DNA from: Buxus sempervirens
Lineage: Eukaryota > Streptophyta > Magnoliopsida > Buxales > Buxaceae
Assembly: GCA_947561395.2 (NCBI GenBank)
Contig: OX387193.1
Coordinates: forward strand, 4,898,001 to 4,962,000
DNA length: 64,000 nucleotides
Reading direction: 5' to 3'
Position 1 is the stretch's first letter. Every line of letters starts with the position of its first letter. The position numbers and the translations under genes were made by a program. The notes beneath the pieces are model-generated. The model did no database searches, was not told where the DNA came from, and saw only the letters and a list, made by a program, of their open reading frames with translations. Below, piece by piece: positions 1 to 11,300 of this stretch.

Positions 1-231
1 GAAAATGTATAAATGCATGTCCTTGTGGGCTTGTAAGATGGTCCCCTAACCGAATGAGACATGAATTAATTCTGTGTTACCAATCATGAAGAAATTGCAT
101 GTTTTAGATGGGAGAGTGGCTAGTTTTTTTCTATTGTGTTGCATTTAGGACTGTTCTATCATCTAACAGTATGCTGAATCTTTTCAAGGTTATGGAAGTT
201 ATTTGATGCCTCAAATTGCCTTCTTAACCAG

Positions 232-1307
232 TGGTGTCACCATGCAGACAGATTGCATCGCTAGAATTTCACTCAAGGATGGGACTGTAAATGGATGGAT
301 TCTTCTTCAAAATTTAAGGTGTTATATTCATAATCTCTTTCAATCAAATGCAGGATCCTCTTTGCATGTGGCTATTGACTCTTAAAATGTATTTACAAAA
401 TCTATATCTGTGAAGAACACTTCTACTTTCTGCTTCATAATAGTTTTTCCTTTTTTGCTTTCTTTCTTTGCAGGGAACAATTGATAGCAGCTGGGCATAC
501 CGTAAGCAATAATCTCTTTTGAAAGATGTCTTATTTTGTGAACAGATACACATTGTTTTTTTGCATCAATGTTGCTTTCGAAGCACTATCATTATGTATA
601 TGTAGTTCTGCACCTGTGCCAATTGATTTGACACTGAATGTTTTATAATCTTCCAGGGAATTGATGTTTTGAATGGAATTGCCTGGGATAGTGATAAGAA
701 CCGCCTCTTTGGTAAGCTTCACAATTAATGTATCTTTTTTGGAAATTAATTTTCTCAGAAAACCCAAGTTGTGCTTGTGGTTAACTGGACCGGCTACGGT
801 AACCTTAACATGATTATGCTTCAGAAGAATTCAACTCCTTCAGAAGCAATCTTGTAACCAGGAAAAAAAAGGGGTGGGAATCAATTGTCATTGAGAATTC
901 TTATCATTTACAAGAATATTTGGGTGAAAATTTATTGCAAAATGATTTATATCAGATGACTCTATATGCAGCTAGGATTGGTTCTAACTTCTAATGGATG
1001 TCCAAGATATGGGTTTTTATTTATCTTAACTGCATAAGTTAATGGTTGTTACCAAGCTCTACTTTACCTTATTCAGGATGAAAGGAGAATATGATTGTTA
1101 GTCCAAAAAAAAGGGTATAGGATTCTGTAAATCATCCTTGGTTGCAGCTTTTGTAAACTTTTGTTTTCACCTTGATATTTTTTGCTGTTCGCAGTGACAG
1201 GAAAGTTGTGGCCGAAGTTGTATGAGATCAAGATACACCCCATGACAAAGCCCCTTAAAAGACCTATAGAAAAGCTTTGCCTGCGAATGCCATTCCATTT
1301 TGGATAG
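232..1307 (+). CDS. QCT: Glutaminyl-peptide cyclotransferase, 3' part (partial)
   Basis: This is the C-terminal part of a plant glutaminyl cyclase, the secretory-pathway enzyme that turns N-terminal glutamine into pyroglutamate. Four exons are visible: about 232-318, 474-501, 657-711 and 1195-1307 (stop TAG at 1305). They join in frame through AG|G, ACC|GGA and TTTG|TG junctions. The spliced peptide contains QTDCIARISLKDGTV, GIDVLNGIAWDSD and VTGKLWPKLYEIKIHP, all hallmarks of the plant/papaya-type cyclase beta-propeller family (Glu_cyclase_2). The first visible exon is the least certain: its acceptor near 231 gives a short divergent stretch before MQTDC, where the family usually has a VWANVWQTDC-like segment. 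The 5' exons lie outside the window or in diverged sequence I could not read. The preserved frames and splice sites argue for a live gene rather than a pseudogene. Confidence 0.85.
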
Positions 1308-2800
1308 CCAGAGAACAGCTTCGTCCGCGAGGCCTTTTGATTTGGAAAACATCAGGGACTCCATCCAACAGAGATTTACACATTGGTATATCTGAATCAT
1401 CACCTACAGAGAATAAATAGTTACATTCGCTGGTTTATTTCTTTTCAAAGATGGTTGCTAATATGTTGTTTAGTTAAGAACTTAGAATTTCAGGATGTAT
1501 CATTTATCAATTATCATTACTACCTATCAAGAACAGTTGCTATTGTCAGCAATGTGTTGTAGAGATAAAAACAGAGAAGCCATCGCTTAGTATATTGAAT
1601 TGGACTTTTGTATCCTTGCAGTGTTGAACGATAACTTAGTTTATTATATAATATATTTATAATTTCATATTATTTACGTGAATGAAATAGTTTTATTTGG
1701 CTTTTAAAGTAAATTAATATATGATTTTTTGTTTTTGATTTTCAATTAATAAACTGTGGGTTCGTATGGTCGTGTTATGCTCTTGGATTTGGACCAGACC
1801 GAGCCTGACATTGAGCTTGAGCCCAACTTAAGGTTTAAAAGTCTAATAGATATTCTAATGTAGGATGAGTCGGACCCAAAGTCTAGATTAGTTAGTTATT
1901 TAGTAAAAGTAGAATTCCTATTTTCTTGCATTAGGTATTTGATTTATATTAGGAGTCTTTAAGAGGTTTTAGAGTCAAATTTTAACTTTAAGTTGTTTAC
2001 TATGAGTAGGAGTCCTAATTTTAATAGGTTTCTATCTTATTTTGGGGTCTTTTAAGGTCTATAAATAAGGGGTAAAGGTTGTACACGAATTTTAGAGATT
2101 AATTTTTAAAAGAACTATAGAGTTTCTCTCTCATCTTCCTTGTGGATTCAAGGTTATTTGCTGGTGGATTCCAATTTTCTAGGATTAACGAAGATTAATC
2201 CTTGTTTCGTAACTTTCACTGCGTCATATTCACTCGCCAGTCGATATTCAGTCTATATCCTATTAGGGATAAATTTATACTGATATTTTCTAATTGAATT
2301 TCAGCATCCGTATACGTTATATCTACAAAGGTGTAATGGCCCAAGTTGGACCTCTGACTTTAATTAGGGTCAACATATTGACTGAGTCATAAGTGTGGTG
2401 AACCAGGTTTTAATGTTATTTTTTATTCATTTAATTGTTTTATGGACAAGGTTATGATCTGATCTCTGGCACATATCGTATTATGTCGAAGGTGCGGACA
2501 ACTAGGGTATTTAGGAATTTCTTATAAGGCATTACTTTAAAGGAATTAAATCGTCTGCTATGTTTACTTAGGCCTGGAAACATCTATAGTAGTGAAAAAA
2601 AACACTAACCATAAGATGCTCCACATGGCAGTCAAACCAAGGCCCAATTTAGGTAAACACGGTAGGTGATTTCATCCACACTTTAAAAGTAAACCAATAA
2701 AAAATAAAGCAAAAAAAAAAAAAAAGAATAACCAATATAAATAAAAGATGGAAGGAATAATGTGAATTATAAAACAAAGGCAAAAAGATATTACAATTTA
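1308..2800. other. Intergenic region with LTR-like remnant
   Basis: No gene is seen here. About 1890-2335 resembles a plant LTR: a run of diverged AGGAGTCCTAATTTTAATAGG-type segments is followed by a TATA motif (CTATAAATAAGG near 2058-2069) and a CT-rich leader-like stretch. No primer-binding site, polypurine tract or reverse-transcriptase ORF was found, so it is at most a fragment or solo LTR. A stretch around 2590-2650 (ATGCTCCACATGGCAG) recurs in diverged form near 31045, 43690 and 49440, so it belongs to another dispersed repeat. Confidence 0.4.
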
Positions 2801-3780
2801 GGTTCCGTTTGGTAACGCTTTTGCTTTCTTTCTTTTGAAAGCAAAAAAAGTACTTTTCTACTTTTTAGAAGATCTTATATTGAAGCAAAACTGTTTGGTA
2901 AACTTTTGCTTTTGCTATTAAAAAGCAAAAAAGCATGTTTGGTAACTACAGTAGCATATAAATTGCTTTTATACTATAATATAAAACTACCGTAAATAGT
3001 TGATGCATTTTACTTAAAAATATACTCGACGTATATTGTAACGCGTTGAGCAATAATTAGGCCGGTTCAAGTTGAATCTATTTATTAGTGGGTTGGAAAA
3101 TCCAAAACCAAACCCAACTCGCCAATAATCGAGTTCAACCCACCAACCCAATTAAAATTTTTTATTTTTTAATTATAAAAATACACTAATAGAAAATAAC
3201 GTAAATTAGTGATACAATATATGGTTAAACGGGTCATTATTATGTTAAACGGGTCATTATCGAGTTAAATGGGCCATTGTCGAGTTAAACGGGTCGTTAT
3301 CGGGTTAAACGGATCATTAGTGGGTTAAAGCGGGTTATTATCGAGTTAAACGAGTCATTATCTGGTTAGACGGGCAATTATCATGTTAAATAGGCCATTA
3401 TTGTGTTAAACGGGTCATTATCGGGTTGAACGGATCATTATCGAATTAAGCGGGTCATTATCGGGTTTAACGGATCATTATTAAGCTAGATTCGAGTTGA
3501 CTCAAATACGAATGGGTTACTAAATCCCCAACTCGAAGTTGACCCAACTATTACATGGGTCAACTCAAACTCGTTTTATTCGGGTTGGATTGAACATGAT
3601 GGGTCAATTTTTTCCCAGTCTAATTTTGTGTTATGGGTTTTAGAAGTAAGAAAGAAAATTTATGGTTAAACTGAGAAACAACATTTTTATACTTCTTTTG
3701 AAAAGCAATGAAATTGTTTTTTTGCTTCTTATAAATTGCTTTATGTGCGCATAACCAAACAACATTTTTGCATCTAAATT
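2801..3780. repeat. Composite repeat with 20-bp minisatellite
   Basis: The ends of this block carry opposed GTTTGGTAAC / ATAACCAAAC motifs and KNOB-like runs of TTTTGCTTT and AAAGCAAAA, as in an old inverted-repeat transposon. Inside, 3223-3480 is a tandem array of about 13 imperfect 20-bp units with consensus near GGGTTAAACGGGTCATTATC. No ORF of interest overlaps it. Confidence 0.55.
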
Positions 3781-3831
3781 TTTTTTTTCAGTGAATACTA
3801 CGATTTACATCTAAATTTGAGTAGCCGCAAC

Positions 3832-4497
3832 TAGGGCTGTCAATGGGTCGGATAAAGATCCGAATCCGATCCGAATTCGACCCGATTATCCGAATATGGA
3901 TCTTAGCTTTAGATCCGATTATCCGAATAAGATCCGATTATCCGAATCTGATTATATTTGGATTCAAATATGGTATTGCACATATTCGACCCGATAAAAG
4001 ATTCGACCGTTTATTTTTGTATATATATTATGTTTTTTTAGGCCTTTTAAAGTCTTTTTATATATTAGTATAGAAAGAATGAAGGTTTCATATAATATTC
4101 ATTGATTTAATGTCATAGTATAAGACAAATATAAATTAATACATCCTTATTTGATCCAAAACCTCCTATTTTGAAACCTTTTTTGCTCTGAAATTCCATT
4201 GTCCAGAACAAGCCGGTTGTTCTAAGTTCCGGGGTACGGTTTTTTTTGTTAGTCGCTCAATACCTACTATTGCGTGGTGCTTCAAATTTGAAGTTCAAAC
4301 CCATTTCTCATTTAAATCCCTCTCTGACTTCGATCCGAATCCGATCCGAATTCGATCCGAATCCGAAATTGGCGAATTCGAATATAAGATTTAGATCCGT
4401 GGTTTGAATACGGATCTGAAATTTAAGATCCGAAAACATTCGGATTTAAATATGAATATACATATATCTGACCGTATCCGACCCGTTGAAAGCCCTA
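3832..4497. mobile_element. Non-autonomous hAT-type element, 666 bp
   Basis: The left end reads TAGGGCTGTCAATGGGTCGG and the right end, reverse complemented, TAGGGCTTTCAACGGGTCGG, giving terminal inverted repeats with two mismatches over 23 bp. It is bordered by an exact 8-bp target-site duplication GCCGCAAC at 3824-3831 and 4498-4505. The TAGGG start and 8-bp duplication are standard for hAT elements. The interior is made of reiterated GATCCGAAT-like words and has no transposase ORF, so it is non-autonomous. Confidence 0.85.
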
Positions 4498-4505
4498 GCC
4501 GCAAC

Positions 4506-5230
4506 AATGCATGCATGATAGATTTTTGTTATCTCTAATAATTACATCTTTGAATTTTTTCACAAGGTGCCTTGCCTTGTTTTTGTTTCTCTTCCAAATA
4601 AAACTTCCCATTGTCAGTCACCCGCTACATCGTCAATGCACAATGCCAATGCAACTAGTCAGCAATTGGACTTGACTTACAGGATGACAATTGTGCAGGT
4701 TAAATGGGTAACCAGCTTCGCCCTACCTATAATGATTAGGGTTTAGTATTGCATAAATTGGGTTAAGGCCTAAGGGTCGGTTAGAGTTTAGCCAACCTAT
4801 CTAGAACTCAACCTTAAAATGTGCGTATGTATATACATATTTAAATTTATATATTATGAACAAATATATTATCAATTTGAAAAACATTTATATTTTGCAT
4901 TTTAAATATCGTCGAGTCAACCTTGACATGCACCTGATACGGACGTGTTAGGATTTGTACGGGCTAAACCCAAATCCATCCTGAACCCGCCCCGCTGCTA
5001 CCCTTACTTAAAGGGCAAGATAGGCTTCGCTATTGTATCTATTGTAACCCCACCTAACAGGTGGTCCCACCGGGGCTAACCCGTAGATCCTGTTTTACAA
5101 ATGATGATCCGCTGAAGACACTGCGTGTTTAATCCTTATTGGTACACGTGCGGAAGCGCGGGTCTTCATAGACTTGCTCGTTTTTCCCTTTAGACGCCGC
5201 TTCAAGCACATTTCATTCTAAAATACGCGG
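4506..5230. other. Intergenic repeats and STE24 upstream region
   Basis: No gene is seen. Roughly 4690-5000 holds a diverged repeat rich in GGGTTAAGG / GGGTCGG words similar to the interiors of the neighbouring hAT-type elements. The stretch from about 5100 is the presumed promoter of the downstream protease gene. No clear TATA box was found. Confidence 0.4.
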
Positions 5231-5282
5231 AGAGTCTCTCCCTCTCTCTCTCACCCTCGCTGTCTGTCTGTCTGCTCTCTCT
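5231..5282 (+). promoter_or_regulatory. CT-rich leader of the STE24 gene
   Basis: A pyrimidine-rich run of CTCTCTCT words lies 25-75 bases before the STE24 start codon. Similar CT-rich leaders precede the kinase (19577-19596), the MAPK (32218-32244) and the carotene hydroxylase (53784-53822) in this window. Such runs are common in plant 5'UTRs; a regulatory role is inference. Confidence 0.4.
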
Positions 5283-5305
5283 ATCTGCGAACTTCTTTAT
5301 CAACA

Positions 5306-8300
5306 ATGGCGTTTCCTTACATGGAAGCTGTTGTAGGTAGGGCTTCGTTGCATCTTTCGCCGTGGTTTTTTTTGGTTTCGTTTGCCTTGTCTGTTTGATT
5401 TGCTTGATGGTTCATGATGCTATCTTGAACCGTTTGAATGCTCAACCGTCTTCACGATTAGTGCTCTAATTTGTCTTTTCTGTTAATTTCTTGATTCATT
5501 TTTCAAATCTGATCTTGGTCTCTAGTTGTTCTTGGTATTCTTAAAATCTTGTCCTTTTTACGTTCGTTTTTTTTTCTATGTCTAAGCGTCTGCAGACATT
5601 GGCTTTTTATTTCTCCCCTCACTGCGACTACTATTATTATATACCAATTTCAATATACGGAAAGTGTTTAGCTCTCTTTGAAATAATATAGTTGAAAATT
5701 TCTTGAACTGTAAAACCCTCTTTTTTTTTTGGTGTCGTTTGAGTCAAGATTTTTGGGTCTCTCTCTCTCGCATGTCTCACACACAGAGATTTGAGCTTTG
5801 TTTCTCTAGTTTGTTAATCAGTAGGTGTTTAATATTTTTGATTGTTAAATTGGGCGATTCTTTTTTCTGGATACCTTTATGGTTCGCAATTGTGGTTGCT
5901 TTGAGTTATCTTGATGTATTTTCTCTATAACGTAAATCTTACCTTTTCAGGGTTTATGATTTTGATGTATTTCTTTGAGACATATCTTGATGTGCGGCAA
6001 CATGCTGCTCTCAAGTTGCCAAATCTTCCGAAACCCTTGGTAGGAGTAGTTAGTCAAGAAAAGTTTGAAAAAGCTCAGGCTTACAGTCTCGATAAAAGGT
6101 ATTTATCATAATCTGCGATTTTGTTTATCTGATAGTTGAGCTTATTCATGTTCGTAGTATAACTGCTAAAAAGCATGTCTCTTTTCTTTCTGACTTATTC
6201 CTTATATTTTCAGCCACTTCCACTTTTTTCATGAGTTCATAACCATACTAATGGACTCTGCAATTTTGTTCTTTGGGATATTGCCTTGGTTTTGGAAGGT
6301 AAATTTGTGTGTTTTTATTGTTGTTTGGTTGTGGTTTATTTTTTGTTTTGGGTGTGGGGTGTTCTTGTTTGGGAGGGTCAAAGGATGCATCTTCTTTCTT
6401 TACTAATTAAAGTTTTTGGCTGTAGGTATCAGGGAACTTTCTGGCGTTTATGGGCCTTAACACAGAGAATGAAATATTACATACCCTTGCATTCCTAGCC
6501 GGTGTCATGATTTGGTCTCAGGTTTGAATATGAGCTCTCATGGTTAATTGAAAAGTTTATTCATTTTCTGACTAAAAATCGACTTTAGAAGTAAGAAATA
6601 CTGATGCCTGTGCAAACATGTTTGTTGGGGAACCACCTGTTTAAGGGTCTTGATTTGTGCGGTTAAAATCAAAAGTAATCTTCTGGTCTGATGACACAAT
6701 AATTCAGTACTTATCTTGATTATGAGTGCATTTTTTCCACCCGTCTTGTGGGTCAAATTCTAGGAGGAAATGTACTTCCAAGAATGTGTATTATAGATGT
6801 CATCATCATAAGTCAGATATTTAGGGACCATCATGTGGTGTGATGCTAAAAGCCTCAGGTTGCCAAGTCAAGAAGGCTAGTTCAAGCCCAAGTGTAGCCA
6901 TTTTGCATTACAATGTTAAAAGTTAAGTCTGTTGCCAGTCTGATCCTCACGGGATCCTCCTCTTGCAGTAGCTGCACTGGATTATCGTCCTTCTTAATCA
7001 TAGATTAAATAATTTAGGGCAAATTTCCTGACCATGCTTTCCATATGCCTGATAATGAATAACCTTGGAAAGCCTCCCAGGAGCTTTGCTCTTTTGCAAA
7101 ATTGCTTCATTTGTATAGCAATGAGTCAGGTGGTATTTTGATACAGAATAGAATGATATTGGATAGTGGAATGCCTAAAATGCAAGGGAATAAAAATTTA
7201 CAGGAACCTGTGCAACGTACAATGGATTTTGGTCAGAGTGGTGTTCTAAGTTGGAAATTTCGAGGACATATGTTGTGGGAGTATCACCCTTTACCTTTTT
7301 TGTTTAGGAAATTGTTTTACTTGAGTATCATGCAAGATTGTTGAGGAGTTTGCGGCTGGTGTTTGACATCAAGTGGAAGTATGAACAAAATGAGACGGTA
7401 CAGGTGATAGATATTTGTAATATTCAAGTAGAAGATAAGATGGTGGAGTTGTAATATCTTTGCAGTGTTGATGGAGAACTTGTCTAAAGGTGTGGTGATG
7501 AGAAGATTTTGCTCTATTGGGATATGCAACTCTGCAACCAACAGGACCCACTTATTTCATATGGCATATTGATTGTCACTAATGCGGAGAAGGCTAACAT
7601 ATGGATGACCAAGAATTTTGTTGGCTGTTTGATGCATGCTGAAAGTGCAGAAAGTAAAGGTCCAAATTCTAGGAGAATATCCACTAGAAAAGCAAGGATA
7701 TTACTCTGGTTACAAAAGCACTGGCACAATGCTTCTCCATTAAAAATTAAAAAAAAAAATGAAAAAAACAAAGAAAAAAGAAGGCATGAAATTCAGTTAT
7801 CTTGCATCATTTGATCATAGTGTGAGAGATGGATCTGATGCAGTTCTTATTCACTATCCTTGAAATATTTATATGCATCGAAATCCATACGTATTGTGTG
7901 TGCGCGTGTGCGTATAACATATATATATGTGTGTGTGTGTGTGTGTGTATTTATGTGTATATATATGTTTATGTATTAGGTATGAAGCTTCTCGTCTAAT
8001 ATTTGGATGCATGCATTACATTCATTGTAGATCCTTTGTGCATTTTTCTTGTTGATAATGACAGATTACTCTTGGAATTTTTTTGCAGGTCACTGATTTG
8101 CCATTCTCTCTGTACTCAACTTTTGTGATTGAGGCTCGCCATGGTTTCAATAAAGTTTGTATTCATTCTTAACTGACAGCTTCATTTCATATTTATTTCT
8201 GCTCATGGTATTCTCTCATGCTATATTTTCAGTTGGAAGCTGTCATGCTGTACTTTTCCCTTGGTTTAGAATTCTTGTTTTATGAAGTTTAAATCACTTT

Positions 8301-11300
8301 GTGTTCCTTTTCTCTTTTTTTGTTTTTAATTTTAAAAATTTTTAATAGTAAGTGTTTCTAATATGTTTCTCCTATTCTTTTTTATTTCATGCAGCAAACA
8401 CTTAGATTATTCTTTAGGGACATGTTCAAAGGAATTTGCCTTTCTATATTGCTTGGGCCTCCAATTGTGGCTGCAATCATTGTGATAATACAGGTATTGT
8501 CATTTGCTGCTATGGATCAAATTTCTAGAAAATAAATACAGCATATATGTGCTTTTGGCTTATGTTATTCACTCACTGTATTTTTTTTTAATACAGAGGT
8601 TCTTATGATTTGGGGCAGTATTTTCCTTTAAAATTTTTGGCCAGATTTTAAAATTTTTGTCCATTCCTTCTGGAACTTTGTCTCCTTTCCTTCTATAACT
8701 CTACATTGATTGAATTTTCTAATTCCTATTTGTGTTGATGCAGAAAGGGGGTCCTTACTTGGCTATATATCTGTGGGGATTTACATTTGTTTTGTCACTC
8801 GTAATGATGACAGTATATCCAATTTTAATTGCTCCACTTTTCAACAAGTTTACCCCGGTGAGTGAATGGCTATAGGGTCCTCTAGGTAACTGATTAGAGA
8901 ATTTTGTATACTGTCCTGCCTTTTCTCCTGAAGATTTTCATTATGAGTGCATTTTTTTATTATTAATGGTGCCTTCTCCTTCTTGGCCATGCTACTGTAA
9001 AATAGCTTCCTGAAGGAGAGCTGAGGACTAAAATTGAGAACATTGCATCCTCCCTCAAGTTTCCTCTAAAGAAGCTATTTGTCGTTGATGGATCTACACG
9101 GTCAAGCCATAGCAATGTAAGAACTGAACTCTGTTCTGATGTATGTACTTTTGTGGTGTCTTCCTGTATCTTTACTGCTTTTACCACTTGAAAGACAGTA
9201 TCTGTTTACCCAAGTCTTTTAATTAAAATATAGAAAAAATTTTAAATGGGGAGTGTTTAACTTTTCCTGTCGGTATATCTATGTACATAAATAAAAGAGA
9301 AAAGGATGATGTGGTGGCACTGCAAGAGAGCTGGAAATGAGCTGTATTCAGGCTAGATTAGCAAATTAGCAGGTTTATGCTTAACCCAAGTCTGCTCGTT
9401 TAGTAAACAGGTTGAGAAATTCTGACCTGAATTCGTCAAGACTCGACCTGTATAAGCCACTTAACCTGTTTAACTCCGTTTTAGTATATTAAACATACAA
9501 AATAGTTAAAGACGTTATTTTATTGGCAAATAATATATGTTTGATATTTAAAATGTTTGCATTAATAGGGAGTTAAACAAGTTGGATTAAGAATCAAAAT
9601 TCAAATACAGCTTGTATATGTGGGGGTTGCAGACAGGCTGACTTTCAGCCTACCCATTTGTAAATTCTTAGTCCAAAATGGGTTCTGTATCTTATGACTT
9701 CCATATGTAAATCAAAAAATTTAAAATTCTCTATCATCCTACTTCCGTACGTGTAAGCATTATGAAACCGAAGCCCACACATTTGTCAGGTTGGGTCATG
9801 GCTGGATTGTGCACAAACTGCTTGAGTTTCGACCATATTCAATCTTGAATAACTGGAGTTGCTGGAACAGCAATACTGGTTTTGATTGTACAAAATGACC
9901 AAGTTTGGAGCTTTCACACTCAGTAACTACACCATTGTGTTTATGAGGTCATGATTACTCAACTACAACACCCACAGAGAGAACAGAATGAGGTTGTCAC
10001 ATGAAGCCTGCACAAATGTTGAGAGAATGGATAGGTTTGATTATAAGCATGTTGTTTCTGTCTTGGCACTTCCATTACTTACATTATAACTGAAAAACAG
10101 GGTTTTGACTCTAACAACACCTAGAGGGGGGTGAATAGGTGTAGCACAGCGGAATAAAATTTTTCTATCAATTAAAGACAAGTCCTTAATTAATAGGCAT
10201 GAACAAATCCTCAAGGTAATTCCAGAAAATCAAATAACTAATCAAAAGCAATTAACAAGCCACCCAAATTGCAAGCAAATAATTAAAGCATGTAAAGTAA
10301 GACAAAACAAGCAATTTGGTGACGAAGGGAAAACTCTATGAGAACTCTCACTAGAGAAAAACCCTCCGGGCTATGCAGGAGCCACCTAAAAGATCCAATA
10401 TGAAAAGAAGACTTACAACCTGTAGTTCAGACGACTCAACATCCCTATGCTAGACTCTGCAACTCACAGACTTGAAAGTATCTAAGGAACTCCTCAGATT
10501 TGCTCCACAGCAACACTTCAGAACTCTGAAGATCTTCTCACACGATCACCCAAACGAACTCGCCTGGTATCCGTAGGAACTCCCACGATCAATCTCCCAA
10601 ACCCGGAACTCCAAGGTAGAGGAAGGAAGAAGAAAAGAAAGATCTTATGGCTCAAAAGATGAAAACCTAGAAGAAGGGTTTTCAGAAGAGAAAAGGATAT
10701 TTAGGGCTTCTAAAACGTGGCTCTCTTAGGTTTAGAAGGTCCCTAATCCTATTTAAAGGTTCCCCAAAAAGTTTCAAGTCAATCCGAATTGAAACGAGTA
10801 AGTTATGTAATTTTTCGTAACTTTTCGGAAATTTTGCTGTTTGAACGTTCGAACGCTCAGCAAACGTTCAGCAAACGTTGGCCTTTAAAACTTGAACGTT
10901 CGAACGGACAGAGAACGTTGGTCGAACGCTAGCCTCGGGTTTCTCTGCAGAACACGAACGTTCGAACGCTCAGCAAACGTTCAGCAAACGTTGCTCTCGG
11001 GTTTGTCTGCAGAACATGAACGTTCGAGCGCTCAGCAAACGTTCAGCAAACGTTGCTCTCCAGAAATTGAACGTTCGAACGGACAGAGAACGTTGATCAA
11101 ACGTTGGGCATAACTTCTTCAATTTGACTCCGATTTTGACGCCGTTTGAACCATGTCTTCTTGAACTCAAACTAAACATTCTAAACACACTTTTTGGCAC
11201 TGAATAAAGCCAAACTAAAATATTAAACCTAACAATAACAATTGCGTACCCAAGTGCGTGGGTTGAAATGTCAGCCTAACCTAAACCGAACTTAGAAAAC

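Noticed and set aside
3223..3480. Regularly spaced repeats, CRISPR-like at first sight
   Set aside because: The 20-bp units are contiguous with no unique spacers, and the window is a plant nuclear genome.
10892..11200. Overlapping ORFs on both strands in the AACGTT array
   Set aside because: Their peptides are internally repetitive because the DNA is; no gene signals.
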